A DNA stretch of 51,483 nt, from positions 1 through 51,483 of the forward strand of contig ONHQ01000020.1 of NCBI GenBank assembly GCA_900317685.1, given 5' to 3'. The notes below the pieces were generated by a model. It saw only the letters and a list, made by a program, of their open reading frames with translations. It was not told the DNA's origin and searched no databases. The DNA is from an uncultured Prevotella sp. (lineage in GTDB: Bacteria > Bacteroidota > Bacteroidia > Bacteroidales > Bacteroidaceae). The translations under genes were made by a program, and so were the position numbers. Of this stretch, positions 34,507 to 42,637 are shown in pieces (the stretch's first letter is position 1; the number at the start of each line of letters is the position of its first letter).

Positions 34507-37500
34507 TTAGAAGGTAACCACAGTGCCGAAGGTAAACGAACGGGTATGAGGATAGATGTCGCGGTTGTCGTAGCCTGGATTCAGTCCGGCTGTCGTCACC
34601 TCGGGATCTATGCCTTTATAACCGGTGATGGTGATGGCGTTGTTGACCGTAGCATACAGGCGCAAAGCCTTGATGTACTTGCCGATCTTCTTGAAGTTGT
34701 AACCCAACGTGATGTTGTCGATCTTCCAATAATCTCCGTCTTCGACATAGTAGCTGTTGAACTCTTCAGAGCACAGCGTGTTGAGCACAGCCTTTCCGAA
34801 CACTTTGTCGTAGGCTGAGCGCAGGCGGTTCCAGTCTTGTCGGCTGCGGTTTTCATAGAACATCCTGACACCGTTGATGATCTGGAAACCGAAAGCTCCG
34901 CGCATGTTGACAGCGAGGTCCCAGTTCTTATATTTCACCTGGTTGTTGAAACCTAAGTACCACTTTGGCACACCGTTGCCCAAGATCTGCTTATCCTCAA
35001 AGGCATGAGTAAAGTCATCGTAGTTTACCTCTTTCCCTTCGTGGTTAAGATAGATCCACTTGCCATTGTCGTCCACTCCTACTACTTTGAAACCATAGAT
35101 GTCACCAACACGGTGTCCGATTCTGACAATATGTGATTCGGTCTTCACCGGTTCTTCAATCCAACCTGTCATGAAATAGTCCGAAGATGTCTTATACAGA
35201 TCGTTTGACAGGCTCTTGAGTTTGTTGGTATTGGTCGAGAAGGTGATCGTACTTGACCAAGTGAGGTCGTGGGTCTTCACGGGGATAGCGTTGATCATTA
35301 CTTCTATGCCTCGGTTGCTCATCTCACCCACATTGGCACGTGTGGTCGTGTAGAGATTGGGAGGTGAAGGAACCGAGTAGTCATAGAGCAGACCCTTGAT
35401 CAGACGATAGTAGTAGTCGATTGTACCATTGATGCGATAGTCGAGGATGCTAAAGTCCACACCGACATCGACTTCATGCTTTTCCTCCCATTTCAGTGAA
35501 CTGTTGGAGTTTTGCGTCGGCTGCAGGGCACGAATCCATTTACCATTATATAGATAGTAATCGCCATAGCCCAACAATGACTTGCCCAGGAAGGAATCGC
35601 TGGGCTGAGAACCGGTAACACCGTATCCTGCACGTAACTTCAGATCGTTGAACACCTTTTGTTTACTCATAAAAGGCTCGTTGGTTACACGCCATCCTAC
35701 AGAGACCGACGGGAAGTTACCCCACGGCTGATGTGTGCCTTCCAACTGGCTTGCAGCCTCGTGACGCAAGGCGGCCATCAACAGATAGCGGTCGCGATAG
35801 TTGTAGTTGATACGGCCGAAGAAGCCGATGAGGTTGGTGTCGAGCCAATAGCTATATTCCGTGGCAAGACCTTTCTTCAAAGCTTGTCCCACTCCGATGT
35901 TGTGCCAACTGAAGAGGTCGGTCGGGAAATCGTAGTTTTGCTCGTACTGTCGGTTATAGTTCATCTGCTGATAGCTATATCCTGCCAAAGCCTGAACCGT
36001 GTGTCCGTCAAAGGTCTTATGATACTGTGCGGTCAGTTCGATGAGCTTGGTCATGTTGTTGGCCGAACCGGTGCTGGCATAGCCGTTGCGTCCGTCGCGG
36101 ACGGTGGAGATGTGATGCTTCGTTTCGTAGTATCCGCCTGTCTGGCTGATACGGTCGTAGGACAGCAGCGCGTTGAGTGTCAGATCCTTGATGGGTCGAT
36201 AGGCCACGTTGCCGCTGATACGTATCTGTTGCAGGTCTTGCTGACCGTCCGATTCATAGATACGAGCCATCGGGTTGTCGTAGTTGAAGATGCCCGTATT
36301 CTCGTACCATGTACCATCAGCGTTTTTGATGGGCTCCGTGGGATTGTGGATCATGGCTTGTCGCCAGCTGTAGGTGTCATAGCTGCCGCCGTCTGTGGTT
36401 GATGTGTAGCCGGTCTTGTTAGCGAGAAGTTGCAATTTGATGTTGAGTTTGTCGTCAAACATGCTGTGGTTGACTTCCGCACGGCCTTGGAATTCCTCCT
36501 TGTCTGATTTGTGGAAGATACCTTGCAGATTACGGTAGTTCATGTTCACGACATAGTTGGTCTTGGCTGTACCACCTTTGAACATGAGGTTGTGGACATG
36601 GCTCACGCCCGTGCGCAGGATCTCGTCGATCCAGTTGGTGTTGTAGCCCAAATCCCACGATGCGCCGCGCAGTCCGTCTTTGATCTGCTGACGATAGTCT
36701 TCTGCAGTACAGAAGTCGGGTTTCTTGACGATATTCGACAGTGAGAGGTAACCACTGTACTGTACTTCGTTGATGCCGTCGCCTTTGGCCTTCTTGGTTG
36801 TAATCATCACTACGCCATTGGTGCCACGGGAACCATAGATAGCAGCGGCGGATCCATCTTTGAGCACATCTATGCTTTCGATGTCCTCCGGTGCAACAGT
36901 GTTGAAGTCACCCGGTATGCCGTCGATAAGGATCAGTGGTTTGGTTGTTGCACCCAGAATGGTAGTGTTGCCTCGCAAGGCCACTTCCGTTCCACCGACA
37001 GGGTTGCCCGACGGATTGGTGATCGACAGACCGGCGATCTTGCCCTGGATAAGTTGTCCGGCATCATTCACGGCGCCGACCGTGAAGTCTTCACTTTTCA
37101 CACTCCCCACCGAACTGGTCACATCACCTTTGCGCTGTGTGCCGTAGCCGATGACCACCACTTCGTTGAGCACCTTGTTGTCTTCTTGTAGGTTGATTTG
37201 CAGGCTACGCTTATTGCCCACGACGATGTCCTTGCTTGTGAATCCTATGTATGATACTTGCAGCGTACTGCCAGCGGGTATGTTGATCGTGAAGTTTCCG
37301 TCGAGATCACTCACCGTGCCGTTGGTGGAACCTTTCTCCATGATTGTTGCGCCGATGATGGGCTCTCCCTTTTCATCGGTGATGCGTCCTTTCACGACAT
37401 GACCTTTTGTCTGAGCACCGCTTTGTAGCTGTACGGGAGCAGTAGCCTCCTTTTTGCGCAAAATGATGTTCTTGTCATGGATCTCATAATCGAGGTTGCT

Positions 37501-37743
37501 GCCACTGAGGATTTGGTCGATGGCCTGAGAAAGTGAGTTGGCATGCACGTTCACCTTTTTACTGGTGGAGATTGCGTCGGCGTTGAACACAAACGAGTAC
37601 CCGGTTTGCTGACGCAAGGCTGTCATGGCTTGGGCAACGGTGGCCGAATGGAGTTTCAGCCTTACCTTTTGTGCTTGGCCACTGATGCCGGTTCCTAACA
37701 GCAGTAGTGAAGCCAGCATGATCTTTTTGTTTAGCGTAGTCAT
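34507..37743 (-). CDS. SusC family TonB-dependent transporter with STN signalling domain (SusC4)
   Basis: A 1078-aa transporter. After the signal peptide it has an STN domain (about 27-95; LKLHSATVAQAMTALRQQTG...YEIHDKNIILRKK), then a carboxypeptidase-regulatory-like domain (about 115-200), a plug with LKDGSAAAIYGSRGTNGVVMITTKKA and a barrel ending SFTFGTVVTF. An STN domain lets the transporter pass a substrate signal to a membrane anti-sigma factor; a FecR gene lies 77 bp upstream, which fits. It is the only one of the five SusC proteins here with this domain, and the only locus with a sigma/anti-sigma pair. Confidence 0.96.
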   Translation of the reverse strand: MTTLNKKIMLASLLLLGTGISGQAQKVRLKLHSATVAQAMTALRQQTGYSFVFNADAISTSKKVNVHANSLSQAIDQILSGSNLDYEIHDKNIILRKKEATAPVQLQSGAQTKGHVVKGRITDEKGEPIIGATIMEKGSTNGTVSDLDGNFTINIPAGSTLQVSYIGFTSKDIVVGNKRSLQINLQEDNKVLNEVVVIGYGTQRKGDVTSSVGSVKSEDFTVGAVNDAGQLIQGKIAGLSITNPSGNPVGGTEVALRGNTTILGATTKPLILIDGIPGDFNTVAPEDIESIDVLKDGSAAAIYGSRGTNGVVMITTKKAKGDGINEVQYSGYLSLSNIVKKPDFCTAEDYRQQIKDGLRGASWDLGYNTNWIDEILRTGVSHVHNLMFKGGTAKTNYVVNMNYRNLQGIFHKSDKEEFQGRAEVNHSMFDDKLNIKLQLLANKTGYTSTTDGGSYDTYSWRQAMIHNPTEPIKNADGTWYENTGIFNYDNPMARIYESDGQQDLQQIRISGNVAYRPIKDLTLNALLSYDRISQTGGYYETKHHISTVRDGRNGYASTGSANNMTKLIELTAQYHKTFDGHTVQALAGYSYQQMNYNRQYEQNYDFPTDLFSWHNIGVGQALKKGLATEYSYWLDTNLIGFFGRINYNYRDRYLLMAALRHEAASQLEGTHQPWGNFPSVSVGWRVTNEPFMSKQKVFNDLKLRAGYGVTGSQPSDSFLGKSLLGYGDYYLYNGKWIRALQPTQNSNSSLKWEEKHEVDVGVDFSILDYRINGTIDYYYRLIKGLLYDYSVPSPPNLYTTTRANVGEMSNRGIEVMINAIPVKTHDLTWSSTITFSTNTNKLKSLSNDLYKTSSDYFMTGWIEEPVKTESHIVRIGHRVGDIYGFKVVGVDDNGKWIYLNHEGKEVNYDDFTHAFEDKQILGNGVPKWYLGFNNQVKYKNWDLAVNMRGAFGFQIINGVRMFYENRSRQDWNRLRSAYDKVFGKAVLNTLCSEEFNSYYVEDGDYWKIDNITLGYNFKKIGKYIKALRLYATVNNAITITGYKGIDPEVTTAGLNPGYDNRDIYPHTRSFTFGTVVTF

Positions 37744-37820
37744 AGCTTTTTAGTTAGATAATAGATTGAATGTATATTGATAATAGGTTGAATCAGGTAG
37801 GGAGTACTTGGAAGGTTTGC

Positions 37821-38825
37821 TTAGTAGATGTCTATGTGCCTTCCTCTGATGGTGTATTTCAGCGTTCCTGTCTCTTTGAGCGCTTGCAGAATGTCGGTGT
37901 AGCTTTGCTCGCGCGTTGAGAAAGTTCCATAGAATCTCTTGTTGGCCGTGGCCGGGTGGTGGATGCTGATGTCAATGTTGTAGGTGCGTTCCAATCTCTT
38001 GGCAATATCAGCAACAGTTGTGTTGTGGAAGATCAGTTCGCCTTTGCTCCATGCATTACCGTCGTATTGCTTGCTGACGATGGAAATACGGCCCGACTGC
38101 TTGTCTATGATGGCTTCCTGCCCTGCCACGATGATACTTGTCTGTGTGTCGTTTCCAGTTTTCAACTCTACGCTACCCTCGTCAATGACTACTTTAGCTT
38201 GATTGTCTTCGGGATAGTTGGTGATGTTGAGTTTGGTACCGATATCACGTACAGTCATTTTAGATGTAAGTATCTCTATGGGTTGGTCAGTATGATGGAC
38301 AATGGCGAAATAGGCCTCACCCGTCAAGTTGACCTTACGATCTTTCAGCCCGAAGCTTTGAGGATAGCTGAGCGTTGATCCACCGTTGAGGCTCACTTGT
38401 GTGCCGTCGGGCAAGCGGAGTGATAGTGTAGAGCCCATCGGAACATTCATCTCTACGTCAGCCAGCTGTCCTTTCCATGATTGGCTTCCTTGGCGGTAGC
38501 AGATCACGGCGGCAACGGAGACGGCGAAGACCAACAAGGCGGCATAGCGGAGCAGTTTGGCCAGGCGGTAATTGCGCTGGCTTCGTGTCTGTTGTTGCTG
38601 TTGTTCCTTTCTTAGACAGAACTTTTCGAAGCCTGCTTTCCAGTCATAGTTTGTTGCTTGGTGCTCTGCTTGCGTTGTCATCCATATCTCGCGACAACGG
38701 CGCAGTATGGTGCGGTTGGCTGGATCTTTCGAGAGCCAGGCTTTGAGCATCTGGTTGTCCTCATCGGAAATGTTCCCGCTGAGATATGCGATGATCAGAT
38801 CTTCTATGTGTGGGTCGAGCTGCAT
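37821..38825 (-). CDS. FecR family anti-sigma factor
   Basis: A 334-aa inner-membrane protein. An N-terminal cytoplasmic helical part (to about 85; IAYLSGNISDEDNQMLKAWL), one membrane segment (LLRYAALLVFAVSVAAVICY, about 90-109), a FecR domain (about 120-220; VPMGSTLSLRLPDGTQVSLNGGSTLSYP and GEAYFAI) and a C-terminal DUF4974-like domain (ELIFHNTTVADIAKRLERTYNIDI). It would hold the ECF sigma factor inactive until SusC4 signals through its STN domain. In related loci sigma and FecR genes are usually close; here they are ~1.3 kb apart. Confidence 0.95.
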   Translation of the reverse strand: MQLDPHIEDLIIAYLSGNISDEDNQMLKAWLSKDPANRTILRRCREIWMTTQAEHQATNYDWKAGFEKFCLRKEQQQQQTRSQRNYRLAKLLRYAALLVFAVSVAAVICYRQGSQSWKGQLADVEMNVPMGSTLSLRLPDGTQVSLNGGSTLSYPQSFGLKDRKVNLTGEAYFAIVHHTDQPIEILTSKMTVRDIGTKLNITNYPEDNQAKVVIDEGSVELKTGNDTQTSIIVAGQEAIIDKQSGRISIVSKQYDGNAWSKGELIFHNTTVADIAKRLERTYNIDISIHHPATANKRFYGTFSTREQSYTDILQALKETGTLKYTIRGRHIDIY

Positions 38826-39382
38826 GGTGATTGTCTTTTACCATGCAGACAACAATGACGAAGCAGAGGGTAGTGAGAAATTGATTTTTTTATTGATTTT
38901 CTTCCATCTATGTCTTTTGTTGTGTATTCTGACAAAAAACGGGCCTTGAGAATCGATTCTTTTGCACGAAGACCTACCTTGGGCTGATTTCCGCCAAAAT
39001 TGAAGCGTTTTTGTAATTATCTGATAATAAGCGCGTTAGTTACATGCTTGTTATTTTGAAGGAAGAAATCAGTTACTTTTAGTAGAATTCTCTAGAGAAT
39101 TTTCGATGAAATCAGTGAGATGAGCGTGTCATCTCACTGTTTTTACCTCATCACGTCAGTGATTTCATCGGGTCATCTCGGTGAGATGATGCGATAAAGC
39201 CATTGTTTTCTATTCATGGCTTGCCAAAGAGCAAGTGAAAAAATCAATTTTTGATGATTTTGAACCCACGTGTGTGTTCGGGAACTTCCTAGATTGTGGG
39301 AGAAAGCAGATGATATTTTGTAAAGAAAATAAGATGTTTGTCTTGTCTACTTGAAAGTTAACGAAGCGGTTGGCTTCTATGC
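38826..39382. other. 557-bp intergenic region with nested palindromes
   Basis: No gene is supported. The centre (39086-39189) holds a 16-bp perfect palindrome, an outer inverted repeat enclosing an 11-bp-stem hairpin, and a further 7-bp hairpin. No TAnnTTTG box for the FecR gene was found on the minus strand. Confidence 0.7.
39086..39189. repeat. Nested inverted repeats upstream of FecR
   Basis: AATTCTCTAGAGAATT (39086-39101) is a perfect palindrome. CGATGAAATCA (39104-39114) pairs with TGATTTCATCG (39160-39170). Inside lies the hairpin CAGTGAGATGA (39113-39123) with TCATCTCACTG (39129-39139), followed on the plus strand by TTTTT. TCATCTC (39173) pairs with GAGATGA (39183). The arms share GAGATGA and TCATCTC sequences, so alternative foldings are possible. 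Confidence 0.85.
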
Positions 39383-39886
39383 TTATTCGTTGGGCTTGTG
39401 GCGGAAAAACTTTACGTTACTTGTGAATTCCGCAATCACCTGAGCTATATTGGGGTTATCGTTTCTTAGAATGACAGCAAAGAAATTATCAACGCCTTCT
39501 CGGTCAACAATAGAAGATTGAAGAATAGAGTACTTTCCCTTGTCGGCGAATGTAGAAAACCATCGTGAGAATAATCTGCTTCGCATGGCTTGTTTGTTAT
39601 CACCAGTTTCACAAATATACAGCATCGTAGCATTATTAACACGGAAAAACTCTTTAATGATGGAAAAGATTGTCTTCTTTACATCATTGTCTCTTGGTGA
39701 CGGCTTGCCGTTACCATTAAGAATGGTAAACTGATAAGATTCAGAGGAGAGTAGATCATCTTCTTCAAAACCTACCAAAAGCACAACGTCTGCCTTCGTC
39801 TTAAAGCCATAATAGTGATACCGCCTCGTATTAAATACTTTATACGGGGCAGTCTCGTTAATCTTTGCTATATCCAATTCCTTCAT
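39383..39886 (-). CDS. DUF6169-like protein of unknown function
   Basis: A 167-aa soluble protein. The motif YICETGDNKQAMRSRLFSRWF in the middle and the preceding VKKTIFSIIKEFFRVNNATMLY resemble the DUF6169 family of Bacteroidota; this is memory-based, not searched. No catalytic motif, signal peptide or membrane segment is seen. Its start overlaps the stop of the 50-aa gene upstream by 4 nt (ATGA), so the two are translationally coupled. They share the promoter at 40062-40070 and lie as an unrelated insert between the ECF sigma and FecR genes. The function is unknown. Confidence 0.75.
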   Translation of the reverse strand: MKELDIAKINETAPYKVFNTRRYHYYGFKTKADVVLLVGFEEDDLLSSESYQFTILNGNGKPSPRDNDVKKTIFSIIKEFFRVNNATMLYICETGDNKQAMRSRLFSRWFSTFADKGKYSILQSSIVDREGVDNFFAVILRNDNPNIAQVIAEFTSNVKFFRHKPNE

Positions 39887-40035
39887 AATACAAAGAAAGA
39901 GGTTGGCTTCTTACCTGTACGTTCCTCCGCTTCGATCATCATCTCTTCCTTCATTTTCTCGACCATTTCCCGCTTTCGTTGCTTGGCCTTCTCAAATTTC
40001 TGAAGAAATTCTTCTCTTGTTCTAGTCTGTTCCAT
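39883..40035 (-). CDS. 50-aa charged helical protein paired with the DUF6169-like gene
   Basis: The ORF starts at the ATG at 40035 and encodes MEQTRTREEFLQKFEKAKQR..., a highly charged sequence likely to be one long helix, with the C-terminal motif RTGKKPTSFFVL. The stop overlaps the next start by 4 nt. A -7 box with a TTG -33 at 20-bp spacing lies just upstream. An orphan relative with the same tail (RTGKKPTYFFEL) is at 49301-49417, which supports both being real genes. Function is unknown. Confidence 0.72.
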   Translation of the reverse strand: MEQTRTREEFLQKFEKAKQRKREMVEKMKEEMMIEAEERTGKKPTSFFVL

Positions 40036-40061
40036 AGTTTTCCGTTATGAATCGTCGTCAT

Positions 40062-40070
40062 GCAAAGATA
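40062..40070 (-). promoter_or_regulatory. Promoter of the small gene/DUF6169-like pair
   Basis: -7 TATCTTTGC on the minus strand, with TTG 20 bp further upstream (40091-40093). It gives a leader of about 20 nt before the ATG at 40035. Confidence 0.6.
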
Positions 40071-40170
40071 CGAATAATCCTTGAATTAGGCAAGTGAACT
40101 TTTGTGTTTCATGGCCTATTACACGATTTTAGTTTCTTATACTCATATGATTATGCCCAAAATCGTTGCC

Positions 40171-40740
40171 TCATCCGATGAACAGAAGCATGAACAGGTA
40201 GGGCTCGAGCTTGTCGTACAGCTGCCGCAACGCACTTTTCATGTGGTACTTTACTGTGTTGACAGAGATGCTTAAGTGCTGGGCGATCTCGTCATAGGTC
40301 ATGTCGTCGTAGCGGCTGAGCTCGAAGACCTGTCGGGTCTCATGGGGCAGAGCCTCGATGGCAGTGCGGATCTTCTCTTCGAGTTCCTTTTCCAGCAGAT
40401 GACTGAGCGGGTGGGCAGACGTCTCAAAGTTGAGGAACCCATCCTTCGGGATCGCACATGTGGCGGGCTGGTGGCTGTGCTGACGAATCCAATTGAGGCA
40501 TCTCCTATGTACACTTGTGATGAGGAAACTGCGCAAGGAACGGTCGATGTGCAGTTGATCTCGGATTTCCCACAGATGGAAAATCGTGTCGTCGACGATG
40601 TCCTCTGCGTCGAAATCGTTGCCGACAAGCTGTCGGGCGTAGGCACAGAGAATCCCGTAATGAAGTCGGTAGAGCGTCTGATAGGCCGCGTCATTGCCCG
40701 CCTTGAGTTGCTGCACAAGAATTGCTTCTGATTGTTCCAT
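40171..40740 (-). CDS. ECF-type RNA polymerase sigma-70 factor
   Basis: The ATG at 40740 (189 aa, MEQSEAILVQQL) is chosen; the frame is open nine codons further, but these overlap the -7 box at 40754-40762. Region 2 is visible as YARQLVGNDFDAEDIVDDTIFHLWE and region 4 as LPHETRQVFELSRYDDMTYDEIAQHLSISVNTVKYHMKSAL. It would direct transcription of the SusC4/SusD4 locus when released by FecR. A three-unit 33-bp repeat array lies directly upstream of its promoter, the same kind of array as in front of the third DUF4143-type ATPase. Confidence 0.93.
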   Translation of the reverse strand: MEQSEAILVQQLKAGNDAAYQTLYRLHYGILCAYARQLVGNDFDAEDIVDDTIFHLWEIRDQLHIDRSLRSFLITSVHRRCLNWIRQHSHQPATCAIPKDGFLNFETSAHPLSHLLEKELEEKIRTAIEALPHETRQVFELSRYDDMTYDEIAQHLSISVNTVKYHMKSALRQLYDKLEPYLFMLLFIG

Positions 40741-40753
40741 GTTTTTGATTGTT

Positions 40754-40762
40754 GCAAAGTTA
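40754..40762 (-). promoter_or_regulatory. -7 box of the ECF sigma gene
   Basis: TAACTTTGC on the minus strand, in the context TTTTTGCTTAACTTTGC shared with the gene at 42377. The leader to the ATG at 40740 would be well under 15 nt. Confidence 0.6.
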
Positions 40763-40776
40763 AGCAAAAATGTCGT

Positions 40777-40858
40777 AAATCAGCAGTTGGTGACTATGTT
40801 TTTTGTCTCAAATCATGGTTATCAGCAGATTGATTTAATTTCAAATCATGGCGAGAAG
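40777..40858. repeat. Three direct repeats, 33-bp period, upstream of the sigma gene
   Basis: AAATCA starts at 40777, 40810 and 40843, exactly 33 bp apart. The fullest unit (TTTTTTGTCTCAAATCATGG) matches the units at 42419-42535. The first unit is merged with the -7 region of the sigma gene. Confidence 0.85.
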
Positions 40859-41024
40859 TTGCAACCGTTGTCGCCGACGGGGACATGTTGCTTTGTCTTT
40901 TAAGATGTCTTATCCGTTTTGAACAGCTCTTGCACAGCGCCACAGAAAATACAAAGAAGTCTCCGTTCTGTGGTGTGTGCCGAGGTACAAGAGCAGTAGG
41001 AGAAGTAATAACAGGCAACCTTCT

Positions 41025-42377
41025 TTACTCGTCTTCTGTTTGCAGGTGGAGGAGGATCGTTTCAATCTCTCCAATCATATAGAAAGGAATATTGACCAAC
41101 CGGAATGTTTTTCCGTGAGGCGAGACGACTTTGTCGACCGAGAAAGGATGAGACCAGACCCTTATTGCGATATCTCCGTCTGTTGCGTCCATGAATACCT
41201 GAAGGGAGCGCAGGTGGGCATTTGCCCCACTTTTAACTTCTATGGGGAAGACATGAGCGCCTGACGTGATGATGAAGTCAACTTCCGCTCCGTTGTTCGG
41301 CTTTGCCCAGAAAGCTCTCTTATGTCCGATTCGACAGTCAGTGCCAAGCAGCTCTTGGGCTGTAATCTGTTCAGCGATATGTCCTCTCCATTTGTCCAGT
41401 GTCTCGGTCTTGCCGATGATATCTGATCGGATGCCAGCTTGGTAGTTCACTAACCCCGTGTCAAACCATATCAGCTTTGGCTTACGTCCCATTTCCGGGA
41501 TAATGGGTTGTTGAGGGGAGGACGAGGGATAGACGAGTTCCAGCAGCATGGCTTTCTCCAATATCCTGAAAGCATCGCCTACTTCGCGGGACTTGTAACC
41601 TGAGTTGGCGAAGTTGCCAAGCGTAATGGTCTCTCCAGCGAAAGCCCAACCATATGACAGAATGAATCTAACCACATCGGTCAGCTTCTTTCCTTTCACA
41701 TATTTCTCTGCATCATCTTTATAGGATTGGACCAGCGTCTCGTAGGTGCTCTCCAGACTGACGAGGTCACGCTTCTCTGCATATTTTCTCACGGCTTCCG
41801 GCATACCTCCTATGAGGGCATACTGGTTGAACCAAAACATCAATTGGTCATGGAAGGGAACTGTCATCGAGGGATTCATGGATAGGATGTTAAGAAGGTG
41901 CTTCTCGCCCATCGCCCCCAAGAACTCATAGAATGTGCAAGGGCGCATAGCGAGATATTGAACCCGTCCTACAGGGAAACTGACCTGTACATCGACTATA
42001 TTTTCAAGCAGGGAACCGGCAGCAATGACAAAGATATGGGGCAACTGCTCGTAGAAATATCTCAGCAAAGCAATAGCCTTTGGCGAGTTTTGTATCTCGT
42101 CAATGAAGATGAGAGTGGAGCCTTCGTGGCGTTCTTTGCCGAGGCTGGCGAAGAGTAAAGGGATCAAGTCTGGAAGAGGAACTTCCAGTTCTAACATTCT
42201 CCGCTGCGCTTGGTCTTCCATGTTGAAATATAAGTAGTTGTCAAACGACTTGCCGAACTCATTGACAACAGTCGTTTTTCCTACTTGTCTTGCCCCTCTT
42301 AGGATGAGCGGCTTGTGATGGACATCGGCCTTCCAAGCTTTCATGTCCTTAAGAACTTTTCTGTTAAACATATCCAT
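41025..42377 (-). CDS. ATP-binding protein, AAA_14/DUF4143 type (third of three)
   Basis: A 450-aa protein with a P-loop (GARQVGKTT, residues about 28-36), a Walker B motif (TLIFIDEIQNS, about 88-98), VIAAGSLLE, and a C-terminal nuclease-like DUF4143 part with GAEVDFIITSGAHVFPIEVKSG. This is the most typical member of the three in the window. The role of the family is unknown. Its -7 box lies 19-27 bp upstream and is preceded by a four-unit 33-bp repeat array. It stands alone between the ECF sigma gene and the SusC5 locus and looks like an accessory insertion. Confidence 0.93.
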   Translation of the reverse strand: MDMFNRKVLKDMKAWKADVHHKPLILRGARQVGKTTVVNEFGKSFDNYLYFNMEDQAQRRMLELEVPLPDLIPLLFASLGKERHEGSTLIFIDEIQNSPKAIALLRYFYEQLPHIFVIAAGSLLENIVDVQVSFPVGRVQYLAMRPCTFYEFLGAMGEKHLLNILSMNPSMTVPFHDQLMFWFNQYALIGGMPEAVRKYAEKRDLVSLESTYETLVQSYKDDAEKYVKGKKLTDVVRFILSYGWAFAGETITLGNFANSGYKSREVGDAFRILEKAMLLELVYPSSSPQQPIIPEMGRKPKLIWFDTGLVNYQAGIRSDIIGKTETLDKWRGHIAEQITAQELLGTDCRIGHKRAFWAKPNNGAEVDFIITSGAHVFPIEVKSGANAHLRSLQVFMDATDGDIAIRVWSHPFSVDKVVSPHGKTFRLVNIPFYMIGEIETILLHLQTEDE

Positions 42378-42395
42378 AACGATTGGCTTGCTGCT

Positions 42396-42404
42396 GCAAA
42401 GTTA
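42396..42404 (-). promoter_or_regulatory. -7 box of the third ATPase gene
   Basis: TAACTTTGC on the minus strand, preceded by TTTTTGCT and by the 33-bp array. It gives a leader of about 12 nt. Confidence 0.6.
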
Positions 42405-42418
42405 AGCAAAAATGTTGT

Positions 42419-42535
42419 AAATCAGTGGCAATATCCAATGTTTTTTGTCTCAAATCAGTGGCAACACTTGATTGTTTTTGTTTCAAATCATGGGCAAATG
42501 ACTGTGCTTTTTGTCTCAAATCAGTGGCAAAAGAC
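42419..42535. repeat. Four direct repeats, 33-bp period
   Basis: AAATCA starts at 42419, 42452, 42485 and 42518, exactly 33 bp apart, in units close to TTTTTGTCTCAAATCAGTGG. On the minus strand the units read as 11-codon repeats (ATDLRQK-like) in a 64-aa open frame (42364-42558) that overlaps the ATPase start. Confidence 0.92.
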
Positions 42536-42580
42536 CTCTGTTGCAGTTTATAAGTCAAGAATGCTCATAGAGATATGAGC

Positions 42581-42616
42581 AAAAAAATCCCTCACAGCCG
42601 CATGGACTGTGAGGGA
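42581..42616 (-). terminator. Terminator of the SusC5-SusD5-lipoprotein operon
   Basis: A perfect 10-bp stem (TCCCTCACAG with CTGTGAGGGA) with a 9-nt loop; on the minus strand seven T follow. It lies 21 bp after the lipoprotein stop. Confidence 0.93.
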
Positions 42617-42637
42617 AAGGATATATAGGGTGCTTTT

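Noticed and set aside
42419-42535. 33-bp array as a CRISPR array
   Set aside because: The units are alike along almost their full length with no unique spacers, and no cas gene is nearby.
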